DNA from: Artemia franciscana
Lineage: Eukaryota; Arthropoda; Branchiopoda; Anostraca; Artemiidae
DNA length: 64,000 nucleotides
Assembly (NCBI RefSeq): GCF_032884065.1
Contig: NC_088873.1
Location: 21,875,558 to 21,939,557 of the forward strand
Reading direction: 5' to 3'
Numbering within the stretch: the stretch's first letter is position 1; each line of letters begins with the position of its first letter. The notes beneath the pieces were generated by a model. That model was not told the DNA's origin. It was given only the letters and a program-made list of their open reading frames with translations, and made no database searches. Of the stretch, positions 33,107 to 47,690 are shown in pieces. The translations under genes were made by a program, and so were the position numbers.

Positions 33107-34780
33107 ATTAAATAAAAAAAACAAGTTTTTTTAACTGAAAGTAAGGAGCGACATTAAAACTTAAAACGAACAGAAATTACCCCGTATATGAAAGGGGCTG
33201 CTCCGTCTTCAACGCCTTGCTCTTTGCACTAAAGTTTGACTCTTTCTCTCAACTCTTCTTTTTAAAACAGTAAAAAACTTTAGTGTAAAGAGCGGGGCGT
33301 TGATGAGGAAGCAGCCTCTTTCATATACGAAGTAATTTCTGTTCGTTTTAAGTTTTAATGTCGCTCCTTATTTTCAGTTAAAAAAACTTGTTTTTTGTAT
33401 TTAATTTCTGAATGTTTTTGAATCAATGCATGTTTTGATTTTGGCTCTCCGCAGAGGAATAATCAAAACGAAATTTGCATATTTATTTTTTATTTTTGGC
33501 TAAATGGCTTTCTCATAATTTTGATCGAATAATTTTGAGAAAAAAGAGCGGGCGAGGAAGCCTAGTTGCCCTCCGATTTTTTGGTTAATTAAAAAGGCAA
33601 CTAGAACTTTTAATGTTTTACGAATCTTTTTATTAGAAAAAGATTTACGTAACTTATAAATTAGCTTACGTAAAGAACTTTTGTATTCTCATGTTTTTAT
33701 CACATATATGAGGGGATTTGCCCCCTCGTCAGTATCTCGCTCTTTAAACTAAAGCTTAAATTGTGTCCCAATTCATTAAGAATGACCCCTGAATCACAAA
33801 AGCCGTAGAATAAATAGTTGAAATTACTAAAAATACTTTAGCGTAAAGAGCGAGGTATTCGAAGGAGGTGAGCCCCTCATATGGGTAATAATTTCTGTTT
33901 CTGTTTTAAGTTTTAATGCTGTTCCTTACTTCCAGCTGAAAAAACTTTTTCATATTTATTTTTTAATTGTTTTTTTAAATAATGCTAGTAAATCCTGCTC
34001 TCCCTTCATAGAAATTTTCTTCTCCCATGACAAATTCTCGATGGAAAGTTCCCCCAGCATATCCCCCTCTTCTCAACCCCTCCCCCCAACCAAAAAAATC
34101 CTCCTGAAAACGCCTGTACACTTCCCAATAACCATTACTATATGTAAGCACTGGTCAAAGTTTGTAACTTGTTGCCCCTCCCACGGGGACTGTGAGGGAT
34201 TAAGTCTCCCCAAAGACATAGTTATAAGGTTTTTCGACTACGCTGAATAAAATGGCTATCTCAGAATTTTGATCCGTTGACTTGGGAGGGGGCCTAAGTG
34301 CCCTCCAATTTTTTGGTCACTTATAAAGGTCACTAGAACTTTTCATTTCCGTTAGAATGAGCCCTCATGCAACATTCCAGTACAACTGGGTCGATATGAT
34401 CACCCCTGGGGAAAAAAAAAAAACAAAACAAATAAACACGCATCCGTGATCTGCCTTCTGGCAAAAAATGCAAAATTCCACATTTTTGTAGATAGGAGCT
34501 TGAAACTTTTACAGTAGGGTTCTCTGATACGCTGAATCTGATGGTGTGATTTTCGTTAAGATTCTATGGCTTTTAGGGGTGTTTCCGCCTATTTTCTAAA
34601 ATAACGCAAATTTTCTCAGGCTCTTAACTTTTGATTGGTAAGACTAAACTTGATGAAATTTATATATTTAAAATCAGCATTAAAATGCAATTCTTTTGAT
34701 GTAGCTATTGGTATCAAAATTCCATTTTTAGAGTTTTGGTTACTATTGAGCCGGGTCGCTCCTTACCACGAACTGTTTGA
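33107..34780 (+). mobile_element. R1 foldback element, copy f
   Basis: Full-length order of segments from the terminal hairpin (33,107-33,404) to CGCTCCTTACCACGAACTG. The last palindrome has lost one half. The two arms of the terminal hairpin belong to different sequence variants (see findings). Confidence 0.75.
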
Positions 34781-34865
34781 CTCAAAATATAATTTGCAAT
34801 GGTATTATTAGTATATTTGGAAAGAGCATAAAAAGTTGCATGAAATAGTGTAACCATCTTCTACT

Positions 34866-36819
34866 AAAAAAATAATTTTTTTTTTACCTGAAAGTGAAGA
34901 GTGACATTAAAACTTAAAACGAACTGATATTATTCCGTATATAAAAGGAGATGTCCCCTTATCAACACCTCGCTCTTTATGCTAAGGTTTTTTATTAACT
35001 TAAAAAATAGATTTGTTACAAAGAGTCAAACTTTAGCGTTAATAGCGAGACATTGAGGAGGAGAGAGTCCCTTTCATATACGGAATAATTTCTATTCGTT
35101 TTTAGTTTTAGTGTTGTTCCTTAGTTTAAGTTAAAAAACTTGTTTGTTTTTGTATTTAATTTCTGAATATTTTTAAACTAATGCAGGTTTGAATTTGGCT
35201 CACCGTACATGAAAATTCAACAAAACTTGCATATTAATTTTGGCGAAATTCTCCCCATCCCTTTTGTAAAATTTCGCCTTGAAAGTTAACCCCCAGAAAC
35301 TACCCTCGCAGTGTGAAATCTCACTGTATAAAACAACCGCTCCCCCACGGATTTTCTACGATATCTTGTTCGATACAATCACCTCGAGGAAAAAAGATAT
35401 GTAGAATTCTACATTTTTGTATACATGAGCGTAAAATTTCTCTCATATGCTTAATTTCATTGATGGATTCAAATTACTACTCCAAGAATTTAGGGGAGTG
35501 TTTCTCCCCTTAATTGGAAAATTAGGCACATTTTCTATATTTACTTTCTATATAGTATTATAGGCTATTATAAGTATTAGTATATATTTACTTTCAGTTA
35601 AAAAACCTGCTTTTGTGTTTAATCTCTGATTGTTTTTCAAATAATACCGTTAAATCTGGCTCACGCTCCATAAAATATCCCCCCTCCGTGAGACTCCACC
35701 GTGAAAATTCCATCCCACGTACAGTGCGAGTGCCCTCCAGACAGTTAAATCCTCGCTGAAAATTCTCCTCCCCAAACGTAAAATTTAATACGAACAATTC
35801 AGCCTCAAAAATTCCCCTTAGCATACTTACATTTGAAAAAGACTTTAATTTCGAATCAGTTTCTCGATCATTCTGGAAATGCTCCGTTCCAGGGCAGTTT
35901 TTTTAACGGCAACCAAAACAAACAGAAAATGGCTCCTGGATGATTCCCTCAGATTATCTCCACATGTAAAATTGAGTTAGCAAAGTTAATGCAAGACAAT
36001 TAGCAAGAATTTCGTATAGCAATTCTGTGAAATATCCCCAGTGTAAAATTTCCTCTGGAAAATTTACCCCCCAAAAATTTCTCTTTCGAATGAAAACTCT
36101 CCCTATAAAGACCCACTCTTAGCAACACCCCCCCCAAAAAAAAATCTGTATACTTACAAATAGAAAATACTGTGTGTTAACAACGGGCAAATTTTATAAC
36201 TTACAGGTCTCTCCCCAAGTTCTGTGGGGGGAAATTTTACCTTTAAAGACAAAGTTATTGGATCTTTCAACTATGCTGAACAAAATAGCTATCTCAAAAT
36301 TTTGATTAGATAACTTTGGAGAAAAGGGGCGTAGGAGGAGGGGGGGCAGTTGCCCTCCAATCTTTTTGACCAAATTCAGTTTGAATAGAACCTCCCCTGA
36401 CCTTCTAAAGCCATTATTTTGATACGACCACCCCTGAAAAAAATTAAAATGAAAAAAAATAAACACCCATCCGTGATCTTTCTTCTGGCAAAAACAGCAG
36501 AATTCTACATTTTGTATATAGGAGCTTGAAACTTCTACAGTGAGGTTCTCTGGTACGCTGAATCTGATGGTGTGATTTTCATTAAGATTCTATGACTTTT
36601 AGGGGATTTTAATCCCTATTTTCCAAAATAAGGCAAATTTTTTCAGGCTCGTATCTTTTGATGGGTAAGACTAAATTTGAAGAAACTTGTATATTTAAAT
36701 TCAGCACAAAAATCCGATACTTTTAATGTATCTATTATTATCAAAATTCCGTTTTTTAGACTCGTTTACTATTGAGCCCGGTCGCTCCTTAATACAGTTC
36801 GTTACCATGAACTGTTTGA
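34866..36819 (+). mobile_element. R1 foldback element, old diverged copy g
   Basis: Starts with a diverged terminal hairpin (34,866-35,161), then AATTTCTGAATATTTTTAAA. The middle differs much from other copies but the last 630 bases match again (AAAATAGCTATCTCAAAATTTTG complement region, GATTCTATGACTTTTAGGGG), ending GTTCGTTACCATGAACTG. Higher divergence marks it as an older insertion directly beside copy f. Confidence 0.6.
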
Positions 36820-37104
36820 TGGAAACCTTTTCGCTAAGTAGAAGAAACAAAAAAGTCAAAAACGAAAACAAAATCTTAGAATCTTGATACTTTAAATAAA
36901 TGCGAGTAAAACCTGATCTGGACCTAAGTGTCCTAGCTTTATTTAATTTCAGGCCAAGAATAATTGGTAAACACGCAGGGTGCATAAGTTATAAAATTGA
37001 AAAGTTGTTTTTAAATATTCTAACCTATTACCAAACTCTGTTTTCTTATTTGTAAAATGATTGTGCTTCAGAATCTGTTTCAATTTCAGGCATTGACCAA
37101 GAAA

Positions 37105-37141
37105 GTCGCTCCTTACTTTCAGTTCATTCTCACGAACTGTT
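37105..37141 (+). repeat. Solo end fragment of R1
   Basis: GTCGCTCCTTACTTTCAGTTC and CTCACGAACTGTTTGG join the two R1 ends with the body missing. It could be a deletion product that left both termini. Confidence 0.5.
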
Positions 37142-37600
37142 TGGAATTATTCAAAAAACTAAAAATTGTCCTATATTAACATTGTATGAACACTTTCAAA
37201 CCTTTCAGAGCCTACTTTTCATTAATAGTCCCTAAGCTCGGCATTTTTTGGGAGGGGGAGGGGAGCAAATCAAGACATGGATGACATCTTTAGTATAGGT
37301 TATGCTGCCGAGCAGAATGAGGAATCTCGATTCATGAAACAATTCAGGCTCAAAAACCCGGCAGGAAAGATTGTTCGCTAGCCAAGAGTTGGTAATATCT
37401 TATGAAAATTGTGAAAACAGAAAATTGAGTAACCAATCAACCACGTACCAGGAGGAGGGGGTTCAGGTACCTGGATGAGCCAGTACTGTTTCTACATAGG
37501 CAAACCTCACAGTCAAATCAAATTTTATGCTCATATAGGAAAATTCCATTTACTGCGTGTTCTTCGAATTCTTTAACCCTAGATAAAATAAGATATACTA

Positions 37601-40225
37601 AAAACAAGAGCTAAGAGCTCATATGGCACTTGTGACGAGGTTGGAAGAGCCAAGAGCCAAGAGCTACTATGGTATGAGCTCTAGCAAAATTCTAACAATT
37701 AATAGATTACTTTCTTAATGCCGGTCGGGATTTAAAATAAGAGCTCTGAGTCATAAGGTTCTTCTAAATATTAAAATTCATTAAGATCCAATCACCCATT
37801 AGTAAGTTAAAAATACCTCAATTTTTCAAATTTTTCCTCTCCCTTCAGCCCCCCAGATGGTCGAATCGGGGAAAACGACTTTGTCAAGTCAATTTGTGCA
37901 GCTTCCTGACACGCCTACCAATTTTCATCTTCCTAACACGTCCAGAAGCACCAAACTCACCAAAGCACTGAACCCCACCACCTAACTCTACCAAAGAGAG
38001 CGGATCCAGTCCGGTTACGTCAATCAGGTATCTACGACATTTATACGCGTATCCCAAGATTTCCAGTTTCCTCCTCCAACTCCCCCCAAAAGATCTGGTC
38101 GGGATTTGAAATAAGAGCTCTGAGACAGGAGTTCCTTGTAAATATCAAATTTCATTAAGACCCGGTCACCCGTTCTTAAGTTAAAAATACCTCAATTTTT
38201 CTGATTTTTCCAAATTAACAACCCCCAGATTCCCCAAAGAAAACAGATCCGTACCAAATATGTCAATCTCGTATCTATAATTTGTGCTTATTCTTCCCAT
38301 TAAGTTTCATCCCGATCTCTCCACTCTAAGGGTTTTTCGAGATTTCCGGTTTCTAAGATTTCTGTTTCCCCCCTCCAACCCTCTATGTCCCCGGATTCAA
38401 TTTGAATTGAAAATGGAGCGTCTGAGACACAAGATTCTTTTATATATCAAATTTCATTAAGATCAGATCACCCATTTGTAAGACAAATCAATTTTCACGT
38501 TTTCCAAGAATTCCGGTTTCCTCCTCAAACTCCCTTCAGTGTCACCGGATCTGGTCGAGATTTAAAATGCGAGCTTTAAAGCACAAAATCCTTCTAGATA
38601 TGGAATTTCATTAAGATCTGATGACCCATTCGTAAGTTACAAATACCTCATTTTTTCTAATTTTCCGAAAGATCCCCCTCAACTCCACCAAAGAGATTGG
38701 ATCTGGTCCAGTTATGTCAGTCACATATCTTGGACTTGGGCTTATTCTTTCCACAAACTTTCATCCTAATCTCTCCGCTTTAAGCGTTTTCGAAGATTTC
38801 CGGCCTCCCCCCCCCCCTAATGATACTGGTTCCAATCAGGATTTTAAATAAGAGATCTGAGTTTCGAGGTCTTTCTAAATATGAAATTTCATTAAGATAC
38901 GATCACTCTTTCGAAAGTCAAAAATACCTCATTTTTCTAAATTTTTAGAATTAACCCTCCCCCCAACTCCCCCAAAGAGATTAGATCCGTTCCGGTTATG
39001 TAAATCCCGTATCTAGAACTTGTGTTTATTTTTCTCACCAATTTTCATCCCGATCCCTCGATTCTAAGCGTTTTCCAATATTTTAGATTCCGCCCCCCAA
39101 CTTCCCCTTCACCGGATTCTATTGGGATTTAAGATAAGACCTCTGAGACACGATATCATTATAAACATCAAATTTCATTAAGATCCGATCACTCCTTCGT
39201 AAGTTCCCCCAAAGAGAGCGGATCCGTTCCGGTTATTTCAATCACCTATCTAGAACTTATGATTATTTTTACCACCAAGTTTCATTCCGATCCCTCCACT
39301 CTAAGTGTTTTTTGCAAGATTTTAGGTCCCCCCCAAACCCCGAGGCACGATATCGTTCTAAAAATTAAATTTCATTAAGATCCGATCACTCCTTCGTAAG
39401 TTAAAAATACCTCATTTTTCTAATTTTTCAGAATTAACCCTCTCCCCAACTCCCCCAAAGAGAGCGGATCCGTTCTGGTTATATCTATCACGTATCTAAG
39501 ACTTACGATTATTTTTCCCACCAAGTTTCATCCCGATCCCTCAACTCTAAGCGTTTTCCAAGATTTTAGGTTCCCCCCTAAATTCCCCCAATGTCACCGG
39601 ATCCAGACGCGATTTAAAATAAGAGCTCTGAGACACGGTATTCTTCCAAACTTCAAATTTCATTAAGATCCGATGACTCCTTCGTAAGTTAAAAATACCT
39701 CATTTTCTATAATTTTCAGAATCAACCCCCCAACTCCCCCAAACAGAGCAAATCCATTCCAGTTGTTGTCAATCACGTATCAAGGACTTCTGATTATTTT
39801 TCCCACCAAGTTTCATCTCCGATCTCTCCATTCTAATCGTTTTCCGAGATTTTAGGTCCCCCCCCCAACTTCCCCTTATATCACCAGATCTCGTCGGGAT
39901 TTAAATTAAGAGCTTTGAGTTATAATATCCTTCCAAACATCAGATTTCATTAAGATCCCATCATCCGTTCGTAAGTTAAAAATACTTCATTTCTTCTATT
40001 TTTTTCAAATTAACCGACCCCCCACTCCCCACCCAGATGGTCATATTGCAAAAACGACTATTTCTAATTTAACCTGGTCCGGTTCCTGATGCGCCTGCCA
40101 AATTTCATCGTCCTATCATATATGGAAGTACCTAAACTAGCAAAACCGGGACAGACAGACCGACAGGCCGACAGAATTTGCGATCGCTATATGTCACCTG
40201 GTTAATACCAAGTGCCATAAAAAAT
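37601..40225 (-). mobile_element. R2 element, copy b, longest copy
   Basis: Reverse orientation, from AAAACAAGAGCTAAGAGCTC to the terminal hairpin CACCTGGTTAATACCAAGTG. It holds about eight or nine internal units, each with the complement of CTCAGAGCTC (near 37,745, 38,118, 38,420, 38,575, 38,851, 39,138, 39,622 and 39,910). No coding frame. Unit number differs between copies, as expected for an element with a tandem core. Confidence 0.75.
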
Positions 40226-40286
40226 GACTATTAGATCAAAACTGCTCATTTTATATCACCTTATTCGAGCTCTCGGTTTATTTGAA

Positions 40287-41777
40287 ATTAAATTAAAAAA
40301 AAACAAGTTTTTTTAAATGAAAGTAAGGAGCGACATTAAAACTTAAAACGAACAGAAATTACTCCGTATATGAAAGGGGCTTTTCGTCCTCAACGCCCCG
40401 CTCTTTATGCCAAAGTTTGACTCTTTCTCTTAACTCTACTTTTTAAAACAGTAAAAAACTTCAGCGTAAAGAGCGGGGCGTTGAGGACGAAAAGCCCGTT
40501 CATATACGGAGTAATTTCCGTTCGTTTTAAGTTTTAATGTCGCTCCTTACTTTCATTTAAAAAAACCTGTTTTTTTATTCGATTTCTGGACGTTTTTTAA
40601 TTAATGCATGTTTTGATCTTGGCTCTCCTCACATAAATAATTAAAGCAAAATTTGCATATTCATTTTTTTTGGCTAAAAGGCTTTCTCATAGTTTTAATC
40701 GGAAGATTTTAAGAAAAAAGGAGAGAGGGAGGAAGCCTAGTTGCCCTCCAATTTTTGATTACTTAAAAAGGCAACAAGAACTTTTAATTTTTTTAACGAA
40801 CATTTTCATTAGTAAAAAATAGACGTAATTTACGAATTAGCTTACGTAACGAACTTCTATATTCGTATGTTTTTATTGCGCATATGAGGGAGTTCACCCC
40901 TCGTCGATGCCTCACTCTTTACACTAAAGCTTAAATTCTCTCCCAATTCCTTAAGAATGACCATTAAATCAAAAAGCTGTAGAATAAATAGTTAAAATTA
41001 CTAAAAACACTTTAGCGTAAAGAGTGAGGTATTACGAGAAAGTAAACCCCTCATATGCGCAATAATTTCTGCTCATTTTAAGTTTTAATGCTGCTCCTCA
41101 CTTTCAGTAGAAAAAGGTTTTCATATTTATTTTTTCATTGTTCTTCCAGTAGCCATTACCACATGTAAACACAGGTCAAAGTTTGTAACTTGCAACCCCT
41201 CCCATGGGGACTGCGGGGGAGTAAGTCGTCCCCAAAGACATAGTTATTAGGTTTTTCGACTGGTGAATAAAATGGCTATCTCAGAATTTTGATCTGGTGA
41301 CTTTTGGGAAGTCAAGGAAGCCCTCTCATGACATTCTAGGACCACTGGGTCGATACGATCACCCCTGGGAAAAAAAACAACAAAAAAAACAAAAAAAACA
41401 AAACAAAACAAATAAACACGCATCCTTCATTTGTCTTCTGGCAAAAAATACGAAATTCCACATTTTTGCAGATAGGAGCTTGAAACTTCTACAAAAAGAT
41501 TCTCTGATACGTTGAATCTGATAGTGTGATTTTCGTTAAGATTGTATGACTTTTAGGGGGTGTTTTCCCCTATTTTCTAAAATGAGGCAAATTTTTTCTC
41601 AGGCTCGTAGCTTTTGATAGGTAAGACTAATCTTGGTGAAAGTTATATATTTAAAATCAGCATTAAAATGTGATTTTTTAATGTAACTATTGGTATCAAA
41701 AATTCCATTTTTTAGAGTTTTGGTTACTATTGAGCCGGGTCGCTCCTTACTACAGTTCGTTACCACGAACTGTTTGA
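40287..41777 (+). mobile_element. R1 foldback element, copy h
   Basis: Terminal hairpin at 40,287-40,582, internal hairpin at about 40,855-41,075, and normal end GTTCGTTACCACGAACTG. About 150 bases are missing around 41,145 and the SINE site is intact. It lies 60 bases past the end of R2 copy b. Confidence 0.75.
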
Positions 41778-41974
41778 CCCCGAAACCACGAAAAGCACTA
41801 TTTGAAGGTGAGTAAGATTAAACAGACATTAAGTATCGATACTAAAAAAAATAGCCCAAACACGAAAGAAAAGAAAACAATTGAAAAGGCTAAAATCAAA
41901 CAGTAAAAAATGTGGACAAGATGGATGGGGTTGGTTGGGATCAAGTGTCAAGTTGCTCAAGTAAAGGAAAATAA

Positions 41975-43110
41975 TTTTTATGCCACTTGGCATTAACCAA
42001 TTGGCATATAGTGATCACAAATTCTGTTGGTCTGTCCATGTTTTGCTACTTCAGGCACTTTTAGGTAAGCTAGGACGATGAAATTCGGCAGGAGTATCAG
42101 GGACCGGACCAGATTAAATTAGAAATAGTCATTTTCCCTTTTTTTTAAGTATTATTAGCTTACGAAAGGGTTAAGGGATCTTAATGAAATTTGATGTTTG
42201 GAAGGATATTGTGTCTCAGAGCTCTCATTTTAGATCCCGACCACATCCGGTGACATTGGGGGAGTTGGAGGAGGCGGACCTAAAATCTTGAAAAACGCTT
42301 AGAGTGGGGGGATCGGGATGAAACTTGGTGGGAAAAATAAGTAGAGGTCCTAGATACGTTATTGACATAACCGGAACAGATCTGCTCTGTTTAAGGGAGT
42401 TGGGGGGGGGAGGGTTAATTCTGAAAAATTGGAAAAATGAGGTATTTTTAACTTAAGAAAGAGAGATCGAAACTTAATGAAATTTGAAGTTTGGAAGGAT
42501 ATCATGTCTCAGAGCTCTTATTTTAAATCCTGACTGGATCCGGTGACATTCGAGGGAATTGAGGAGGGACCCAAAATCTTGGAAAACACTTAGAGTGGAG
42601 GGATCGGGATGAAACTTGGTGATAAAAATAAGCACAAGTCCCAGATACATGATTGACATAGCCGGAACGGATCCGCTCTCTTTGGAGGAGTTGGGGGGAG
42701 CTTTAATTCTGAAAATTAGAAAAATGAGGTATTTTTAACTTACGAAGCAGTGATCGGATCTTAATGAAATTTTATGTTTGGAAAGATACCATGTCTCAGA
42801 GCTCTTATATTAAATCTCGACCGGATCCGGTGAAAGGGAAGTTTGGGGGGCCGAACCTAAAATCTTGGAAAATGCTTAGTGCGGAGGGATCAGGATGAAA
42901 ATGGGTGGGAAAAAAGCACAAGTTCTAGATACGGGATTGACATAACCGGAATGGATCTGCACTGTTTGGGGAAGTTGGGGGGAGAGGCCTCTGATTTTCC
43001 TTTTAAAGTAATCTATTGATTTTTAGAATTTTGCAAGAGCTCATACCATATGAGCTCTTGGCTCTTCCGACCTCGTCATAAGTGCCACATGAGCTCTTAG
43101 CTCTTGTTTC
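41975..43110 (+). mobile_element. R2 element, copy c, short copy
   Basis: Starts GCCACTTGGCATTAACCAAT with ATAGTGATCACAAATTCTG, has three internal units (CTCAGAGCTCT near 42,216, 42,509 and 42,797) and ends GAGCTCTTAGCTCTTGTTTC. It is about 1.1 kb against 2.6 kb for copy b, the difference being unit number. Confidence 0.7.
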
Positions 43111-44065
<955 letters not shown>

Positions 44066-44127
44066 TAAATAGTGATGTGGGCACAATGTATTTTTTTTTT
44101 ATACCTGGGCACTTCGTCTGAAAGCAA

Positions 44128-46735
44128 TTCTCATAGAATCTTCAAAAAGGACTCATTCGATTAGAGATTCAAAGGACTAGTGCCCTTTTTAAAAGTTGAA
44201 GTTGATTGGAGGGCAACTAACCACCCTCCCACACTCATCATTTCCTCAAATAAATTCAATAAAAATTTTGAGATGGTCATTTTGTTCAGCCGTAGTTGAA
44301 AGATCTGGAGATTATGTCCTTAAGGATGACACCCCCCCCACACACACACACAGAGCCTTCATGGCAAGGGCTGTATGCTATACCCTGGGGGCGCTTAAGG
44401 TTTATACAGAAAGGGTGATCGTATAGACTTCGGAGGGGGCTCATTGGACTGCTAATCAGAAATTTTGGTGCCCTTTTTGAGATCCAATAATAAGAGGGTA
44501 AATATCCCCCCCACACACACACACAGACACACCTCCTAATTTTACGAAATGTATCGGGATTTTGCGATAGAAATTTTGAGATGGCTATTTGTTATCGTAA
44601 AAACTTTGAAAAGAGCTCATTGAATTGAAAATGAAAAGGGCTAGTACCCTTTTTAATAGTCAAAAGTGATCGAAGAGGAACTAGCCCCCCTCCCACGCCC
44701 ACCATTTCCCCAAAAACATCAAAAGAAAATTTTTGAGAGAGCCATTTTATTCCCCGAAATTGAAAAGTCAAGAGATTATGTCTTTGAGTATGGCAATGCC
44801 CCCCCCCCACACACAGCTCTCAGAGCAAGGGTTATAGGTCGTCCCCTGTGGGCACATAAGGTATATAGAAAAGGTGATCGTAAAAACTCTGGAATGACCT
44901 CTTTTGATTGGAGATAAGATGTTCTAGTGTCCTTTTTAATATCCCGAGTGACTGGAGGGCGGATGCCCCGCCCCACACACACAACCAAAATGCATCTGAC
45001 AGAAATTTTTGAGATGGCCATTTACTGTCGTAAAAACTTCAAAAAGAGCTCATTCTACTGAAAATTGAAAGGGCTAGTGCTCTTTTTAGTATTCGAAAGT
45101 AATGGGAGGGTAACTAACGCCCACCATTTCCCAAACACATCCAATAAAAATTTTGAGATTGCCATTTTGTTCAAAGTCGTAGAAACGCTCGAAAAGTATG
45201 TCTTTCAGGATGACAACACCCCTACAGCCCTCGGTGTAAGGGTTGTAAGTTATGCCCTGGGGTCAAATAAGGTATATATAGAAATGGCGATCGTATAAAA
45301 TATCGAAGGGGACTCATTGGCTTGGTAATCAGAAGTTCTAGTGCCCTTTTGAAAATTCAGAGTGATTAGAGGGTGGATACCCCCCCCACACCTCATATTT
45401 CCCAAAATGCATCTGATAGAAATTTTGAGATGTTCATTTATTGTTTTAGAAACTTCGACAAGAGCTCATTTGATTGAAAATTGAAAAAGCGAGTGTCCTT
45501 TTTAATAGTCGAAAGTGATTGGAGGTCAACTAAGCCCCCTTCCGCGCCCACCATTTCCTCAAACACATCCAATCAAAATTTTTAGATAGCCATTTTGTTT
45601 AATGTTATTGAAAGGTTCATAAATTATGTCTTTGAGGATGAAACCCCCCCAGGCCCTTAGTGTATGTGTTGTAAGTTTTCCCTGGGGGCATATAAGGTAT
45701 ATATAGAAAGGTGATCGAATAAACTTTGAAGGAGGCTTATTGGATTGATAATCAGAAATTATAGTGTCTTTTTTAAGAAATAAAGTGATCAGAGAGTAGA
45801 GAGGCCTGCCCCCCCCCCCTCCACCTCGAATATTTCCGATATGCATCTTTTAGAAATTTCGAGATGGCCATTTGCTGTCGAAGAATTCGATTGGAAATTA
45901 AAAGAGTCAGTGCCCTTTATAATAGTCGAAAGTGACCCCCCCCACCCTTCAACTCGTATTTTTTCCAAATGCATCTTATAGAAATCATAAGATGGCCATA
46001 AGATGGCCCCCACCCTTCAACTCGTATTTTTTCCAAATGCATCTTATAGAAATTTTAAGATGGCCATTTTGTTCAACGTAATTTAAAGATCCGGTAATTA
46101 TGTCTTTTAGAATAACAACCCACCAAAGCCCTCAGGGCAAGGGTTGTAAGTTATGCCCTGGGGATATATAAGGTCTATATAGTAAGGGTGATCGTATTAA
46201 CTTTGGAAGGGACACATTGGATTGTTGGATTGGGAATGATAAGTTCTAATTCCCTTTTTAATATTCAGAGTTATCGAAGGGTGGAAACCCCCCCTCAGAC
46301 CTCGTATTTTTCCGAAATGGATCTGACAGAAATTTTGAGATGGTCATTTGTTGGCATAGAAACTTCAAAAACAGCTAATTCGATCGGAAATTGGAAGTAC
46401 CAGTACCCTGTTTAATAGTCAAAAGTGATCAGAGGGCAGCTAACTCCCTCCAACCCCATAGTCCTCACAGTCCCCCTACAGTCCTCAGGGCAAGGTAAGT
46501 TATTGCCCGTGGACACAAAGGGAAAACATAGAAAAGGTGATCGCATAAACTTCGGAGGGGGCTCGCTGGATTGGTAATCAGAAGTTACAGTGCCCTTTTC
46601 AAGATTCAGAGTGATCGGAGGGTGGGTAAATCCCCCTCGAAAGCTCGTATTTTTGCAAAATGCATCTGATAGAAATTTTTAGGTGGTCATTTGTTGCCGT
46701 AAAAACTTCGAAAAGAAAAAAAAATTGCGAACAGA
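44128..46735 (+). repeat. R3 tandem array, main block
   Basis: About six units of roughly 350-475 bases. Each has GAGCTCATTCGATTGGAAAT, AGTGCCCTTTTTAATAGTC, GGAGGGCAACTA, a C-rich part, AATTTTGAGATGGCCATTT, ATGTCTTTGAGGATGA, GGGTTGTAAGTTATGCCCTG and a GGTGATCGTATAAACTTCGG mark (44,413, 44,872, 45,286, 45,709, 46,187, 46,536). Frames of 60-95 codons inside it are by-products of the repeat. The unit is homologous to the internal module of R1 (see findings). Confidence 0.75.
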
Positions 46736-46747
46736 AATTACGATAAC

Positions 46748-47000
46748 TAGCCGAGTCAAACTCAAAACGAGCAAAAATTAGCATGAGTAGGGCTGATAAA
46801 CCCTATGCGTTCTCATGACCAGAACACCATTTGCGCTTTACTCAAAAGAATGTTTGAAATGTTTTAACCTTTCTTACTTTCTTATAAATTTCTTACTTTC
46901 TTATAATCTTATAATTTCTTACTTTTATAAATGAAAAATTATCAAAAACCTTAAGGAAGAGGTGTCAGTATATTTCAATTAAACTGACAATCTACGGGCA
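46748..47000 (+). repeat. R5 repeat between R3 blocks
   Basis: AGCCGAGTCAAACTCAAAACG, one base less in some copies, followed by a GGGCTGATAAACCCTATGC segment and AATTAAACTGACAATC. The same segment occurs at about 47,850-47,965, 48,841-48,888, 53,390-53,505, 54,381-54,580 and inverted at 54,605-54,695. Confidence 0.6.
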
Positions 47001-47009
47001 TATGTTTGT

Positions 47010-47690
47010 TCGTATTTTCTCGAAATGTATCTGATAGAAATTTTGAAATGCCACGTCTTGTCGTAGAAACTTCGAAAACAGCTGATTCGACTGGAAATTG
47101 AAAGGGTCAGTGCCCTTTTTAATAGTTGAAAGTGACTGGAGGGCAACTAACCCCCTTCCACGCCCACCATTTCCCAAATATATCTAATAAAAATTTTGAG
47201 ATAGCCATTTTGTTCAACGTAATTGGTAGGTCAGGAAGTTCTGTTTCTGAGGACTATAGCCCCCCCCAATAGCCCTCAGGGGGACGAGGGGCATATAAGA
47301 TGTATATAGAAAGGGTGATCTTACAAACTTCGGAAGGGGATCGTTGGATTGGTAATCAGAATTTCTAGTGCCCTTTTTCAGATTCAGAGTTATTAGAGGG
47401 TAGATACCCCCCACACCTCGTGCTTACCCTAAATGCGTCTAATAGAAATTTTGAGATGGCCATTTGTTGTCATAGAAACTTCGAAAAAGGCTCATTCGGT
47501 TGGAAATTGAAATGGCTAATGCCCTTTTTATTAGCGAAAAGTGATTGGAGGACAACATACCTCCCCCCATGCCAATCAATCCCCAAAACACATCTAATCA
47601 AAATTTTCGATAGACATTTTGTTCAGTGTAGTTGGAAGGTCTGGAAATTATATCTTTGACAGCCCCCATACCTTCTCAAGACCAGAACAT
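47010..47690 (+). repeat. R3 tandem array, second block
   Basis: About one and a half further R3 units after the R5 segment, with GGGTGATCTTACAAACTTCG at about 47,309. The right part is included in the duplication that starts at 47,242. Confidence 0.65.

Noticed and set aside
44196-46415. Series of 60-95 codon frames in R3 as a gene family
   Set aside because: They recur once per repeat unit, differ in frame and end at C-tracts, and the same sequence occurs in non-coding R1.
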